DNA from: Haplomitrium mnioides
Taxonomy: Eukaryota; Marchantiophyta; Haplomitriopsida; Calobryales
Reading direction: 5' to 3'
Assembly (NCBI GenBank): GCA_049999725.1
Contig: JBNGIS010032286.1
Coordinates: 1-20,398 of the forward strand
Length of the DNA stretch: 20,398 nucleotides
The notes below the pieces were generated by a model that did no database searches, was not told the origin of the DNA, and saw only the letters and a list, made by a program, of their open reading frames with translations. Every line of letters starts with the position of its first letter. Position 1 is the stretch's first letter. Below, piece by piece: positions 1 to 8,788 of this stretch. Both the position numbers and the translations under genes were made by a program.

Positions 1-1723
1 TATTTGCAAATCTGGTATAATTTAAGAAGATCATTTCCAAAATTATTTGAAAATTGTTTTTAGTAACTTGTTGGATTTTTTGCAAACTTGAACTTGTGAA
101 CGTAAATCATTCCAAGTTGAATGTTGTTCTCTGTAAATGAAACTTTAGTTCATAGTTAATATTAATTTTATATTTTTTTTGTAGAAATATTTTCATCTCC
201 AAAATATAAGTATTTTGCTTTCAACTTTTAGGGTTATTATCTCGCTGAAGCATCTGCCCAAGTTGACTGAATTGTTTTTCTTTTTAAGACTTTGTTGTAA
301 AAATTTAAATCTTCAATGTTGTTTGACTGAGAAGAAGAGCTTTGTACTTGTTTTTTACTTTAAGATTCTTGAATTAGAAATCGAAATCTTTTGCATACGT
401 AGAGTTTGTTGTAAAAATGGAATGTTTACAGTTTGTATCTTTGGTTGTAGAAGTGTGAATCCTATGTGCACATAGACTTTGATTTGCAAGCAAAATGTAC
501 AATGTACAAAAACTCTTGTACGGAACCTAAAACCTAGCTTCTTGTCAGTCTTTGTTGTGGAATGTTGAGCTGGTGAGTTCAAATTCCTAGGCGCGTATAG
601 ACTTTGGGGTGGAGTGTTCAGATGGTGAGTTTGGATTCCTAGGCATGCCTAGACTTTCGGGTGGAGTGTTCAGTTGGTGAGCTTGGATTCTTATGTGAAT
701 ATAAACTTTGGGGTGGAGTGCTCACTTGTTGAGCCTAGATTCCTATGCGTGTCTAGACTTTGGGGTGGAGTGTTCACATGTTGAGCTTGGATTCCTATGC
801 GCGCATAGACTTTAGGGTGGAAGTCCACGCCTTCCAAAAGTTCTACTTCTCATACATAACCCTTAAGCTTCTTCATACAAAGACTACCGCTTACAACTTT
901 GTTTGTACACAGATCATCGACTCTTTTATAGATTTTGAGACTTTTGTTTCGTTGAATCAAGTCTAAAACTTGGACATGTTTCCTGTTTACAATCTTAATG
1001 CAATCTCCAAAGCTACTACTTTTTTGATTCTGAACTATGATACGTTTCTGTATATGCTTTGTTGAACTATGAAATATTTTTAATTGCTAGAACCTTTTTG
1101 AAAGCTTACATTCACTTTTGATTGCATGGATTTTCAAATTAAAGTGAAAGCTTTCTTTCTTCTTGACGTTTAAAACAAAGCTCCTAAATCGATGCAATGT
1201 TTCTTTTCCTTTGTTTTTGTATTTACTATTGCAAACTTATTCCCTTGACTTCTAGTCCTCTTAGGTTTTTTCTTTGTGTTTTGTAATATTTTTCCAACAA
1301 AATAGTTTGAAAGAGCACCATGTCTACGCGCGCCTCAAGTTTGTGCAATAAAATATATTTCAAAATAGTTTCTTGTGACGTGTATTTAAAATTTTGGGCT
1401 TAGAGATTTAATCAATGATAAATGCAAATTTTTGATGAAAACTTACCATATTTTTTATGATTTTAAAAAAATTCAAGTTTTCCAATGTTTTCATAAACTA
1501 ATAATATTGATTGATTTTGCATAACAAATTTGACTTTCTCTCTATTACGCTTGCTGAAACGACAAAAAAATCCAAAAAACTCATGTACATTTTGTTTTAA
1601 AAAATTAACCTCGTTTTTTTAATGTTTTTTGATATGAAAAAATCACAATTTTTCCCCAAAAAAAATAGTTCATGTTCTGAATAGCCTGTTCCTGGTTCAA
1701 AGTAGCGGCTGTTTATCAGGTGC
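1..1723. other. AT-rich noncoding flank
   Basis: No reading frame here resembles a known protein; the open frames are short and of low complexity. The stretch is AT-rich with many T and A runs, especially from about 1430 to 1680, and it holds the 52-bp tandem repeat described separately. Copia coding similarity begins abruptly near 1720, so the right edge is a breakpoint between this sequence and a 5'-truncated or interrupted copia element. I cannot tell whether this is host intergenic DNA or the interior of another element whose left end lies outside the window. Confidence 0.6.
547..831 (+). repeat. 52-bp tandem repeat (minisatellite), five copies plus a partial
   Basis: Units start at 547, 599, 651, 703 and 755, each exactly 52 bp, with a partial sixth from 807. 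A typical unit starts AGACTTTGGGGTGGAGTG, continues with a GTTGAGCTTGGATTC-like segment and ends in a palindromic 14-mer overlapping the next unit. A lone degenerate piece of the unit end lies at 453-480. Copies differ by several substitutions but no indels, so the array is old. It lies in AT-rich DNA with no coding role visible. Confidence 0.9.
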
Positions 1724-3009
1724 ATGTTTGAGGAGGGGTATGGGTTTTGGATGGATAATAGGGGAACTAGAAATTACAACCCAACCGAGGAAATCATAGG
1801 GCAAGGAATCATGGAGAACAAGTTGTACAAGCTGTGTAGCAGTCCCCTAAAGGAGGCACAAGCTAATGTTGTGACCAGTAAAGAGAATGCCCATTTGTGG
1901 CATCAAAGACTTGGACATTTAAGATACCAAGGTTTGAGGATATTAAGGCATGGAAGCATGGTGTCTGGAGTGGATTGTCAAGATAGCGGGAGTTTGGGTT
2001 TTTGTATAGGTTGCATCAAGGGAAAACAGAACAAAGGTGTTTTTCCCAATGAAGGAAGGAGAGCAAAGAAAAAGCTAGAGTTGGTCCACTCATATGTCTG
2101 TGGACAAGTAAGTGTACCTTCTTATAGAGGAGAAAAGTATTTTGTAACCTTCATTGATGATTTAACAAGGAAAATATTTTTCTACATGATGAAGTCCAAA
2201 TGTGAATGCTTTTCAAAGTTTTGTAGTTTCAAAGCTAAGGTAGAGAATGAGTTAGAAATGAAAGTGAACATACCTCATACTGATTGGGGAGGAAAGTATA
2301 TGTCTAAGGAATTTATAGGCTTTCTAAGAGAGCATGGGATCAAGCACCAGCTCACAACAAGGAATTCTCCATTGCAAAACGATGTGGAAAAAAGAATGAA
2401 CAAGACTATCAAGGAGAGTGTAAGGAGCATACTCTATGCAAGGAACATCCAGAGGGATTTCTAGGCTGAGGTTGTGAACACAACAATCTACCTCAGAAAT
2501 CACTGCCCTAGCAAGGTTGTGAGAAATATGACACCAGAGGAAGTGTGGTCATGTAAGAAACCTGATGTCTCACATTTCCGAGCTTTTGGTTGTGACGCTT
2601 ATGCATTAATACCTCATGAATTGAGAGGGAAATTAGATGCAAAGACAATCAAATGTGTGGTTCTAGGATACTAGAAGGACTGCAAAGGGTACAAGTTGTT
2701 CAATTATGAGACAAACCAGATAATCAAGAGTCGGAACATGGTGTTTGATGAGAGATTGCCAAAGCATATGGCAAGTTCACTTGCAGTTGGCACAGGAGCA
2801 GGTTTGGAAGTCTCAAAGGGAAAGGAGAAAATAATGGAGTACACAAGTGACATGCTAGGCACCTCACGTTCTAGGACAGAAATTGAAATTGGAGACAATG
2901 AAAGAATAATTCTAATAGTGGGAGTACTAGTGGTAAATGAGAGGACACTTGTGGAAGGGGAGGACATTGAACCAAGGCATTCTGGGAGACTAGGCAAGCA
3001 GCTAATGAG
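1724..3009 (+). pseudogene. copia pol remnant: GAG-pre-integrase and integrase
   Basis: Integrase of copia elements inserts the cDNA into the host chromosome. Counting from 1724, the zinc-binding GAG-pre-integrase segment contains HLWHQRLGH (about residues 57-65) and the CIGC pair (94-97), so the HHCC ligands H60, H65, C94 and C97 are present. The catalytic core follows: LVHSYVCG has Tyr at 124 where the first catalytic Asp is expected, HTDWGGKY keeps the second Asp (187), and NDVEKRMNKT has Lys at 223 where the catalytic Glu normally sits, with Glu one residue earlier. The C-terminal TPEEVWS...FGCDAYA and VVLGY segments are clear. In-frame TAG stops are at 2462-2464, where family members have Trp in FWAE, and at 2672-2674. 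There is no frameshift. The frame stops being copia at 3009, where the giant element is inserted, and resumes at 15565 in phase. Codons before 1724 do not match the family. Confidence 0.92.
3005..3009. repeat. target-site duplication, left copy (ATGAG)
   Basis: ATGAG immediately precedes the TGTCAACC start of the 5' LTR and is repeated directly after the GCGACA end of the 3' LTR at 15560-15564. A 5-bp direct repeat is normal for LTR-retrotransposon integration. Taking one copy, the copia reading frame runs through in phase, which confirms both boundaries. Confidence 0.95.
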
Positions 3010-4564
3010 TGTCAACCAGTGCTTTGGAGCATTCAAGCAGAATTCACGAAATCAGAAGCATCAGCGACACAATAAGCCTTGGCAAGTGTGAGGGCCTCTC
3101 AGGAGCCACGGATTGCCCTCAAACAACTACTAAGAGCAGGGCGCATGAGTCCTGGGAGGGAAATAGGATCATGGCAGAAGAAAGGAGGAAGGGACCAGGA
3201 TCGCCAGCCAAAGGAGGGGCCACCTTTCAAAATTCGAAGCAGGCCAATGAGAGCTCGTGTGTGAGAGGGGAATGTGGGAATCAAAGCCTAGGAAAAAGGA
3301 AAAGAGCGGCCACCTATGGCGAAGCAATCGCAGGAGGAAGAAGAACGGATCCACAACAACAAAATCCAAAGGCACTCCAAAGAAAGGCAGATCGTGGGGA
3401 TCTTGCAGCGGCCACAAATCAGGAAGCAAGGATCAAGAGTTGAAAGGAGGAGGTAAGATCGTCACGAGGGCGAGCAAGGCCAGGGAAGAGGGACGCCTCG
3501 ATCCCGCAAGCAGGAGCGATCCCCGCAAAGGCCGATCAAACGCTCCATTCAAGTCTGCAAGTCTTGGCGGAAGAGTGGAGTCTCCGAAGGTCCAGCGAGA
3601 TTCTACGGAAACGTGGCATCTCCAGAGCACTTCGCGGAATTCCATGGATGACATGGCAGAAACAAAAGGCCCGTGATTCTGCGGAAAGGCGCCTCCCTAA
3701 ATGGAGAGCCCACTTAGCGGGGTTCCGATCCGTCTTACAGCGTGGGGACCTCGGTTAAGAGGGATCCACGAGGAATTCAATAGGGGACCAAAGAAGAAGG
3801 CCTGAAACAGCGACATATCAGGGATCTAGCCAAAGGAAAACGGGAGAGTGCCAAAAGGACGATATATCAGAGATCCAAGTGGAGGAAGAGCGAGGAAGCC
3901 GAAGGAGCGACTTAGCGCAGATCCATCAAGAAGAAACACAAACGAGAGTCGAAAGGGGGACAAATCACCTAGCGGGCCAAATAAAAGCAAGTGAAGGCAA
4001 AAAGGCGACTTGTCAGCAATCTGGTTCAAACGATGCGCATCAGTGGCAAAACCGTGACCCATCGCAAACCGTCCAACGGGAAGAAGGCTAAGCCAGAATG
4101 GCGATATGGCGCCTATCCGGTGCAGTGAAACGAAGGGTACGGCGAAAGGACAATCTATCGACGAATAGGCAAGTGGGATGAGGGCGGCCGGAAAATGAAG
4201 CTAACGCCGGTGCGATCGACGAAGAAGCTAGCGGCACCGAAAAGGTGACTCTTTGTCGCTTCGGCAACTAGAAGGGTGAAGGTTCGACAAGATGCGGCTG
4301 ACATCCGAAAGTTCGAAAGGGGCGAACGATCCAAAAGGGGCTTGTAGTTCTTATATCAAGCTTTTGGAAGTGTTAACGAAGATAGCCTCGAGCGCGCGCG
4401 TAGTTCTTACTTCGAAGGTACGTCAAAACAATGACATTGGCACAGCTCTTATTTGGCGAGCAGGGTAAATCTGCAGCAGCTCTTCAGATGACGTGGCGAG
4501 CGCAAGGAGTCCGCGGGAGAGCTTTAGAAACGTGGCATGCTAGAGATGCTTGGTAAGGTTTCCG

Positions 4565-4930
4565 AAGGTCAACTTCAGAAGAAGGGTCTGCGCGACGGTC
4601 CGCCTACCCCTTTGCGGAGCGGTGTGAGACGACGGCCTTTGGACGACGTGGCGCCTTGGGAAGCACGCAAAGAGTTTTGAGGGTCAACCTCGGAAGGAAG
4701 TCAGACGACGATCCGCCTACCCCTTTGCCGGGCGACATCAAACGGCGCCTTTTGAAGGACGTAACGACTCCAAGGACCCCGAACCAACTCACGGGACACG
4801 CGGCACAAGGAGAGGAGTTCATCGGACCTCGAGCAACGTACAGGTCAACTGCGGAAGGAGCGGTCAGCGCGACGGTCAGCCTACCCCCTTGTAGGGTGGC
4901 GTCGGACGGCGGTGCAGCGGACAACGTGGC
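4565..4930 (+). repeat. three degenerate GC-rich modules in U3
   Basis: Three related blocks each contain a GGTCAACTTCGGAAG-like segment, then a CCGCCTACCCCTTTG-like core, then a GGCG-rich tail. The GCCTACCCC cores start near 4602, 4715 and 4879. The same three modules occur in the 3' LTR near 11490, 11597 and 13517, so the amplification predates transposition. Repeated U3 blocks of this kind often act as enhancers in LTRs; that role is inferred here. Confidence 0.65.
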
Positions 4931-5346
4931 GCGAGGAGAAGAAAGAGGGATCTACGTAGGAATCTGTGGAGATTTCGTGGAGTGGGTTCCGTGCAGCACT
5001 TTGAAACTCGATTCCGAAGAGCCTCTTTGAACTTGGTTTTGCGGGAATCTGCGGAATCTCTTCTCGCAAGATTCCTCGGAGCTCCCCGTAAAATTACCAT
5101 TGTACTTGTCTTTCTCGATCAACGAAGGGAAACGCGGCTTGATTTATCTTTCCATTGTAACTGGATTAACAGACGAAGGAGCCACACGTCGCATTCTCTC
5201 ACTTCGAGCTCAATGGCCATAATGACTATTCATTGGATCAAGCTTCGGGGGATCAGCGCTCGTAGAGAGTATACATTGTTTGCCTTTGATTATGTTCAGG
5301 TTGATGCATGGGCAATTGCTGGGAGCTATAGCGATGCGAGGCACGA

Positions 5347-5930
5347 GAATCGCGCATGGTAAGGCAAGGGCGAGGATTCAGTGAAGAGCTATGTGAAGTA
5401 GGGGTACTCGCTCAAGGGGAACTGGGGGATTTAGAGGGGGACTGGAGGGGCGCCAAGGATTGCAAAGTGAAGAGCTCTGGATGCTTGGACGATCCAGGTG
5501 ACCTCATCTTTGCAAGCAGACCAAGGCGGAGGGTTACTGATACGATAGCTCAAAGAGATCCCGACCTGCCGAGAACTAAGGAGAGGCTGCCAAGTGAGGA
5601 GCTTGGAGTCGTCTTGGCGTTTCACGGGCGATTGCAGGGCCCGACAACAATAGCAAGAAAAGGGAATTGCGCATGGTAAAGCAGGGGTGAGAATTCAGTG
5701 AGGAACTACGTGAAGTAGGGGTACTCGCTCAAGGGGAACCGAGAGATTTAGAGGAGGACTGGAGTAGCGCTGAGGATTGCAGAGTTAGGAGCTCTGGATG
5801 CTCAGGCAATCCAAGTGATCTCATCCTTGCAAGCGGACCAGGGCGGAAGGTTACTGATACGATTGCTCGAAGGGATTCTAACCTGTCGAGAACTAAGGAG
5901 AGGTTGCCAAGTAAGGAGCTTGGAGTATCT
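5347..5930 (+). repeat. 317-bp tandem duplication inside the 5' LTR
   Basis: Copy A begins at GAATCGCGCATGGTAA (5347) and copy B at GAATTGCGCATGGTAA (5664). Both run through a CTCGCTCAAGGGGAAC segment, a GGTTACTGATACGAT segment and an ACTAAGGAGAGG segment. The second copy ends near 5930, slightly short of full length. The 3' LTR has the same arrangement at 13982 and 14298. Confidence 0.88.
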
Positions 5931-6307
5931 CGGCATTTCTTTGTGCAAGTGCATCAGCCTAGAGTGTTCGGAGGACACTCTAGTGTGTTTCTTCAAGTGG
6001 AGCTGAGAGGGAGGGTTGTGCTAGTGCCTGCGCACTGCGCGGGATGACCCGTTGAGGCTCGAGAGTAGAGTGGGCTACCTGCAGCTGGTAAAGTTGTCTT
6101 CCAGAGGTGGAAGTCAAAGAAACTCTCTTTCTAGCCTAAGGAAGTAAAAACAAGGCTTCTTGCAAGGGAAGCTAAAAAACTATCTGGAGAGGAGGGTGTG
6201 TGGGTTGCTGGGCTGCAGGTTGTAAAGCAGCATGACTCATAAGGGAAGCATCAGTTGGTAGAAATCCAGAGGGCCTTCAAGGACTTTGTTTTCTCTTGCA
6301 AATAGTG

Positions 6308-6314
6308 TATAAAT
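6308..6314 (+). promoter_or_regulatory. TATA box of the 5' LTR promoter
   Basis: TATAAAT lies in an AT-rich pocket of an otherwise mixed LTR, about 350 bp before the AATAAA signal, and is identical in the 3' LTR (14942-14948). Transcription would begin roughly 30 bp downstream. The position is inferred from motif spacing, not measured. Confidence 0.65.
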
Positions 6315-6663
6315 TGTTTGTTTATATCTGTGTAGTTAGATTTCCTTTCTGCATTGTGTTGTAGAGTTGTGTTAGCTTAGAAGCCATCAAGATAGTTGAG
6401 CAAACCCTTGGAACAGCCTTGAAGGGGGAGTCCAATCCCTTGACACAAGTCGGGTATCCTAGGGGTAAATGCTCTCTGTTCTGTTCTATTGCATAGATTA
6501 GGACTTAGTGCATTTTAGGATAGTTAGGAATCTCTGGACCAGTGCTGTGACCACCTTGAGAGGAGGAGTCCAGACCTCTGGTAGTGTTCAGTTGTGCAGG
6601 TCACCAGCACCATTCTGCCCAAGGACAAATAAGGTGGCAGAGTCTAAGTCATTGGGTCCTATG

Positions 6664-6669
6664 AATAAA
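6664..6669 (+). terminator. AATAAA polyadenylation signal in the LTR
   Basis: A canonical AATAAA within GAATAAAGCGG lies downstream of the TATA box and is conserved at 15299-15304 in the 3' LTR. It would mark the R/U5 boundary near 6690. In the 3' LTR the same motif would end the element transcript. Confidence 0.55.
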
Positions 6670-6932
6670 GCGGAAGAATCACACAAATCACAGTTGGGTG
6701 TTATGGATGTGGACCTGAGAAGGTTGAGTAACTGACTTGAGTATAAGAAGAAGAAGAGTGAGAGGTGCATATAAGGCCTGTAAGGAGAGGAAGAGTCCTT
6801 AAGGTCTGAAAGTGGTAACTGGCAAGGGGCCATCTCAGAAAATAACCTGAAAGCCCGTAAACCTGTCCTTCCCTACCTCCAAAGAGGTGCTTGAAAGGTT
6901 AAGGCCGGGAACAGGGGAGCGACATAAATTTT

Positions 6933-6949
6933 TGGCGCTAGAAAGAGGG
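6933..6949 (+). other. primer-binding site (PBS)
   Basis: TGGCGCTAGAAAGAGGG lies eight bases after the LTR end. It begins with TGG, complementary to the CCA end of a tRNA, as all PBS do. It is not the initiator-Met type (TGGTATCAGAGC) usual in copia; TGGCGC-type sites are common in plant Ty3/gypsy elements. I did not identify the tRNA. Confidence 0.75.
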
Positions 6950-7131
6950 CCAAAGGTTTGAAAAACCTGAGACCAACCCGAACGAGACAAACCACTTTGT
7001 GCACAAGAGACTCACGTCAGCCTGTGAGAAGGTTACTTCCGAGAAACAGAGCAACTGGGGGTTGAGTCTGTTGAGGAAGAGTGGCGGAAGGAAGGAACCC
7101 CTGGGTGGAAGTGGCAGTAGCCAGTGGAGGG

Positions 7132-7593
7132 ATGGCCAACCCAGTACCACCTTCTGGGCTTCGGGGAAGGTTCAAATACAGGTCCTTCAAGGGACGCCCG
7201 AAGGATGACCCATACGCATGGCTGGATGACCTAGAGAACACTACAGCAGCAAATGGGGAAGCCCATATCAAGATTGGAATCTTGCCAGCAATGCTAAAGG
7301 GAGAGGCCCAGCCTTGGTACAAACACCTGTCAGACAATGTAAAAAGAGACTGGCATGCATTCAAGGCGGCCTTCACAATGGAGTTCCGTGGGATCGGAGA
7401 AGAGACTGAGGCACCGATCAAGATGGGTCAGCTCAGGATGAAGAAAAATGAGTCGGTGAGGAAATTCCTTCAACGTTTCAAGAAGGTGGCAAGGAAGTTG
7501 AACTCGCTAGCCAATGACGGGATGCTCACTGCATGGTTCCTAGCGGCTCTACCCAAAGGAATTGGGACCTGGGTAAGACAGACGAATCCATAG
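7132..7593 (+). pseudogene. Gag capsid region of the giant element
   Basis: Gag forms the particle that packages retrotransposon RNA. The frame opens upstream at 7081, where the codon is GTG, but the first ATG is at 7132 with a purine at -3 and G at +4; I take that as the start. The protein begins MANPVPPSGLRGRFKYRS and then follows the plant Retrotrans_gag (PF03732-type) pattern: DPYAWLDDLENT, LPAMLKGEAQPWYKHL, DWHAFKAAFTMEFRG, ESVRKFLQRFKKVARKLN and AWFLAALPKG. The frame ends at TAG 7591-7593, just before a TLEDAVNA segment that clearly belongs to the same protein. Similarity then switches to the next frame around 7614-7620, so one stop and one frameshift separate this part from the rest of Gag. 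Assignment to gag is strong; the lineage is less certain. Confidence 0.88.
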
Positions 7594-7603
7594 ACTTTGG
7601 AGG

Positions 7604-8788
7604 ATGCTGTCAATGCAACTCGATCCCCACGTGAAGGCTGCCCTCACCAGTTCTCGAAGAAAGGCACGGGCCATATATGACTCTGATGATTCTTTAGACG
7701 GCTTAGATAGTGACAAGGAAACAGATCAGAGTTCCGAGTCCTCCTCGGAAAGCGAGAATGAGTCGAGCAGCAGCACCTCAGACGAGGACCGGTCATCCAG
7801 GAGGAAAAAGAAGAAGAAAGACCTAAAGAAGAAAAAACAGGTCAAGGAGGTGCATCATCAGAAGCAAGAGGAGATATAAGAAAACTGAACCCGAACCCGA
7901 GGCCAGCAGGAAGCCAAGGGGAGGGATCGAATTGACGAGCTGAGCGCCAAGTTGGAGGCGATGAACATCCTCCTGGCAAGGATCAAACCAGAGGGATGAC
8001 ATCTGCCGACCCGGAGAGTTGGAGTCTGGTGTGTCCGCTGCAAGCAACACGGACACTCCCTCTAGGAATGTCCGAATGACACCAATGTTGTGCAGTATGT
8101 AAGGGAGGAAGCACTAGAGTACGTGAGAGAAGAGGTGGAGTATGTCTTGGAGGAGGCTCCAGACATAGTGTATCAAATCAGCGGGGGACCTCGGACAATT
8201 CTGAACAAGCCTGCAGGAGGGAACGCAGAGCCTATGAATCAGTGGGCTGTTACTCAGCCACCTAGGACCACAATCACGGTGTGTTGGAATTGTGGCCAGC
8301 TTGGTCACATTTCAGCAAGCTGTCCGGAGCCGCGTAAGAGCAATCATGGGCAACCGCCTCCCATGTGCTTCCAATGCAAAAAGGAGGGGCATATAGCCAT
8401 GAATTGCCCGCACGAGAGGCCAGATGTTACCTTTGGGCCAAGCTTGAATCCTCCTCCCTCCTCAAACATCAATCTGATCACTCTAGACATAGAGGAGGAA
8501 GCTGAGTTGCTAGGTTGGGAGACGCCAACTTCGGATGATTGTTTCAGGGTTGTCACCAAGGCAGAGCCCAAGGCCAAAAAGAAAAACCAAAGGAAGACCG
8601 AGAAAAGAGCTGAGAAGGAAGTGGCTCGAGCGACCTCACCTCGGGATGATTCTAATTATCGGCAAGATAATCCGAAATGGTTGTACTTGGAGCAGCAGGA
8701 CCAGATAAGGAAGCAGTTGGAGGCTTTGGAGGCTCTAGAACAAGAGCATGCTGAAGAGGAGACCCTCAAGGAAGTCCGAAAGCAGTAG
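7604..8788 (+). pseudogene. Gag C-terminal (nucleocapsid) region with three CCHC zinc knuckles
   Basis: This continues Gag in another frame. First comes a Ser/Asp/Glu-rich stretch and a Lys-rich block (about 7680-7860), then a DELSAKLEAMNILL helix, then three CX2CX4HX4C zinc knuckles at 8030-8071 (CVRCKQHGH...C), 8282-8323 (CWNCGQLGHISASC) and 8366-8407 (CFQCKKEGHIAMNC), which bind genomic RNA. An acidic repeat, YVREEALEYVREEVEYV, lies between the first and second. A charged, probably coiled-coil stretch (EQQDQIRKQLEALEALEQ) ends at TAG 8786-8788. Other in-frame stops are at 7877, 7886, 7997 and 8063, the last one inside knuckle 1. Three knuckles, with one well separated from the other two, is more than the one or two usual in plant gypsy Gag. 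The frame is the same as that of the protease downstream, so gag-PR was probably one polyprotein. Confidence 0.85.

Larger units (their letters stand above)
3010..6924 (+). repeat. 5' LTR of the giant element (3915 bp)
   Basis: It starts TGTCAACC and ends GGGGAGCGACA, giving a TGTC/GACA terminal inverted repeat. It aligns with 9903-15559 along its whole length except for the 1.75-kb insert there. The first ~600 bp are purine-rich on this strand; the middle (about 4100-5000) is GC-rich with repeated modules; and a 317-bp tandem duplication runs from 5347. A TATA box at 6308 and an AATAAA at 6664 place U3 at about 3010-6335, R to about 6690, and U5 to 6924. Open frames inside are not conserved between the two LTR copies and look non-coding. 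Confidence 0.95.

Noticed and set aside
547-831. CRISPR-like array
   Set aside because: The repeats are contiguous 52-bp units with no unique spacers, in eukaryotic transposon-rich DNA with no cas genes. It is a minisatellite.
215-966. Short open frames in the left AT-rich flank
   Set aside because: They are Phe/Cys/Leu-rich low-complexity translations, some crossing the tandem repeat; there is no coding support.
3009-3676. Several long overlapping open frames on both strands near the start of the 5' LTR, with counterparts at 9863-10545
   Set aside because: They exist in many frames at once, lack any recognisable domain and do not keep the same frame or stops between the two LTR copies. Purine-rich sequence with few stop codons explains them.
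4604-5362. Open frames over the GC-rich U3 modules and the following LTR segment, with partial counterparts at 11387-11932 and 13326-13958
   Set aside because: GC-rich repeats lack stops by chance. In the 3' LTR the corresponding frames run across the junctions of the 1.75-kb insert, so they are composite and cannot be original genes.
7081-7131. Upstream start of Gag at 7081
   Set aside because: The codon at 7081 is GTG. The first ATG in frame is 7132, and family-like sequence starts there, so 7132 is the better start.
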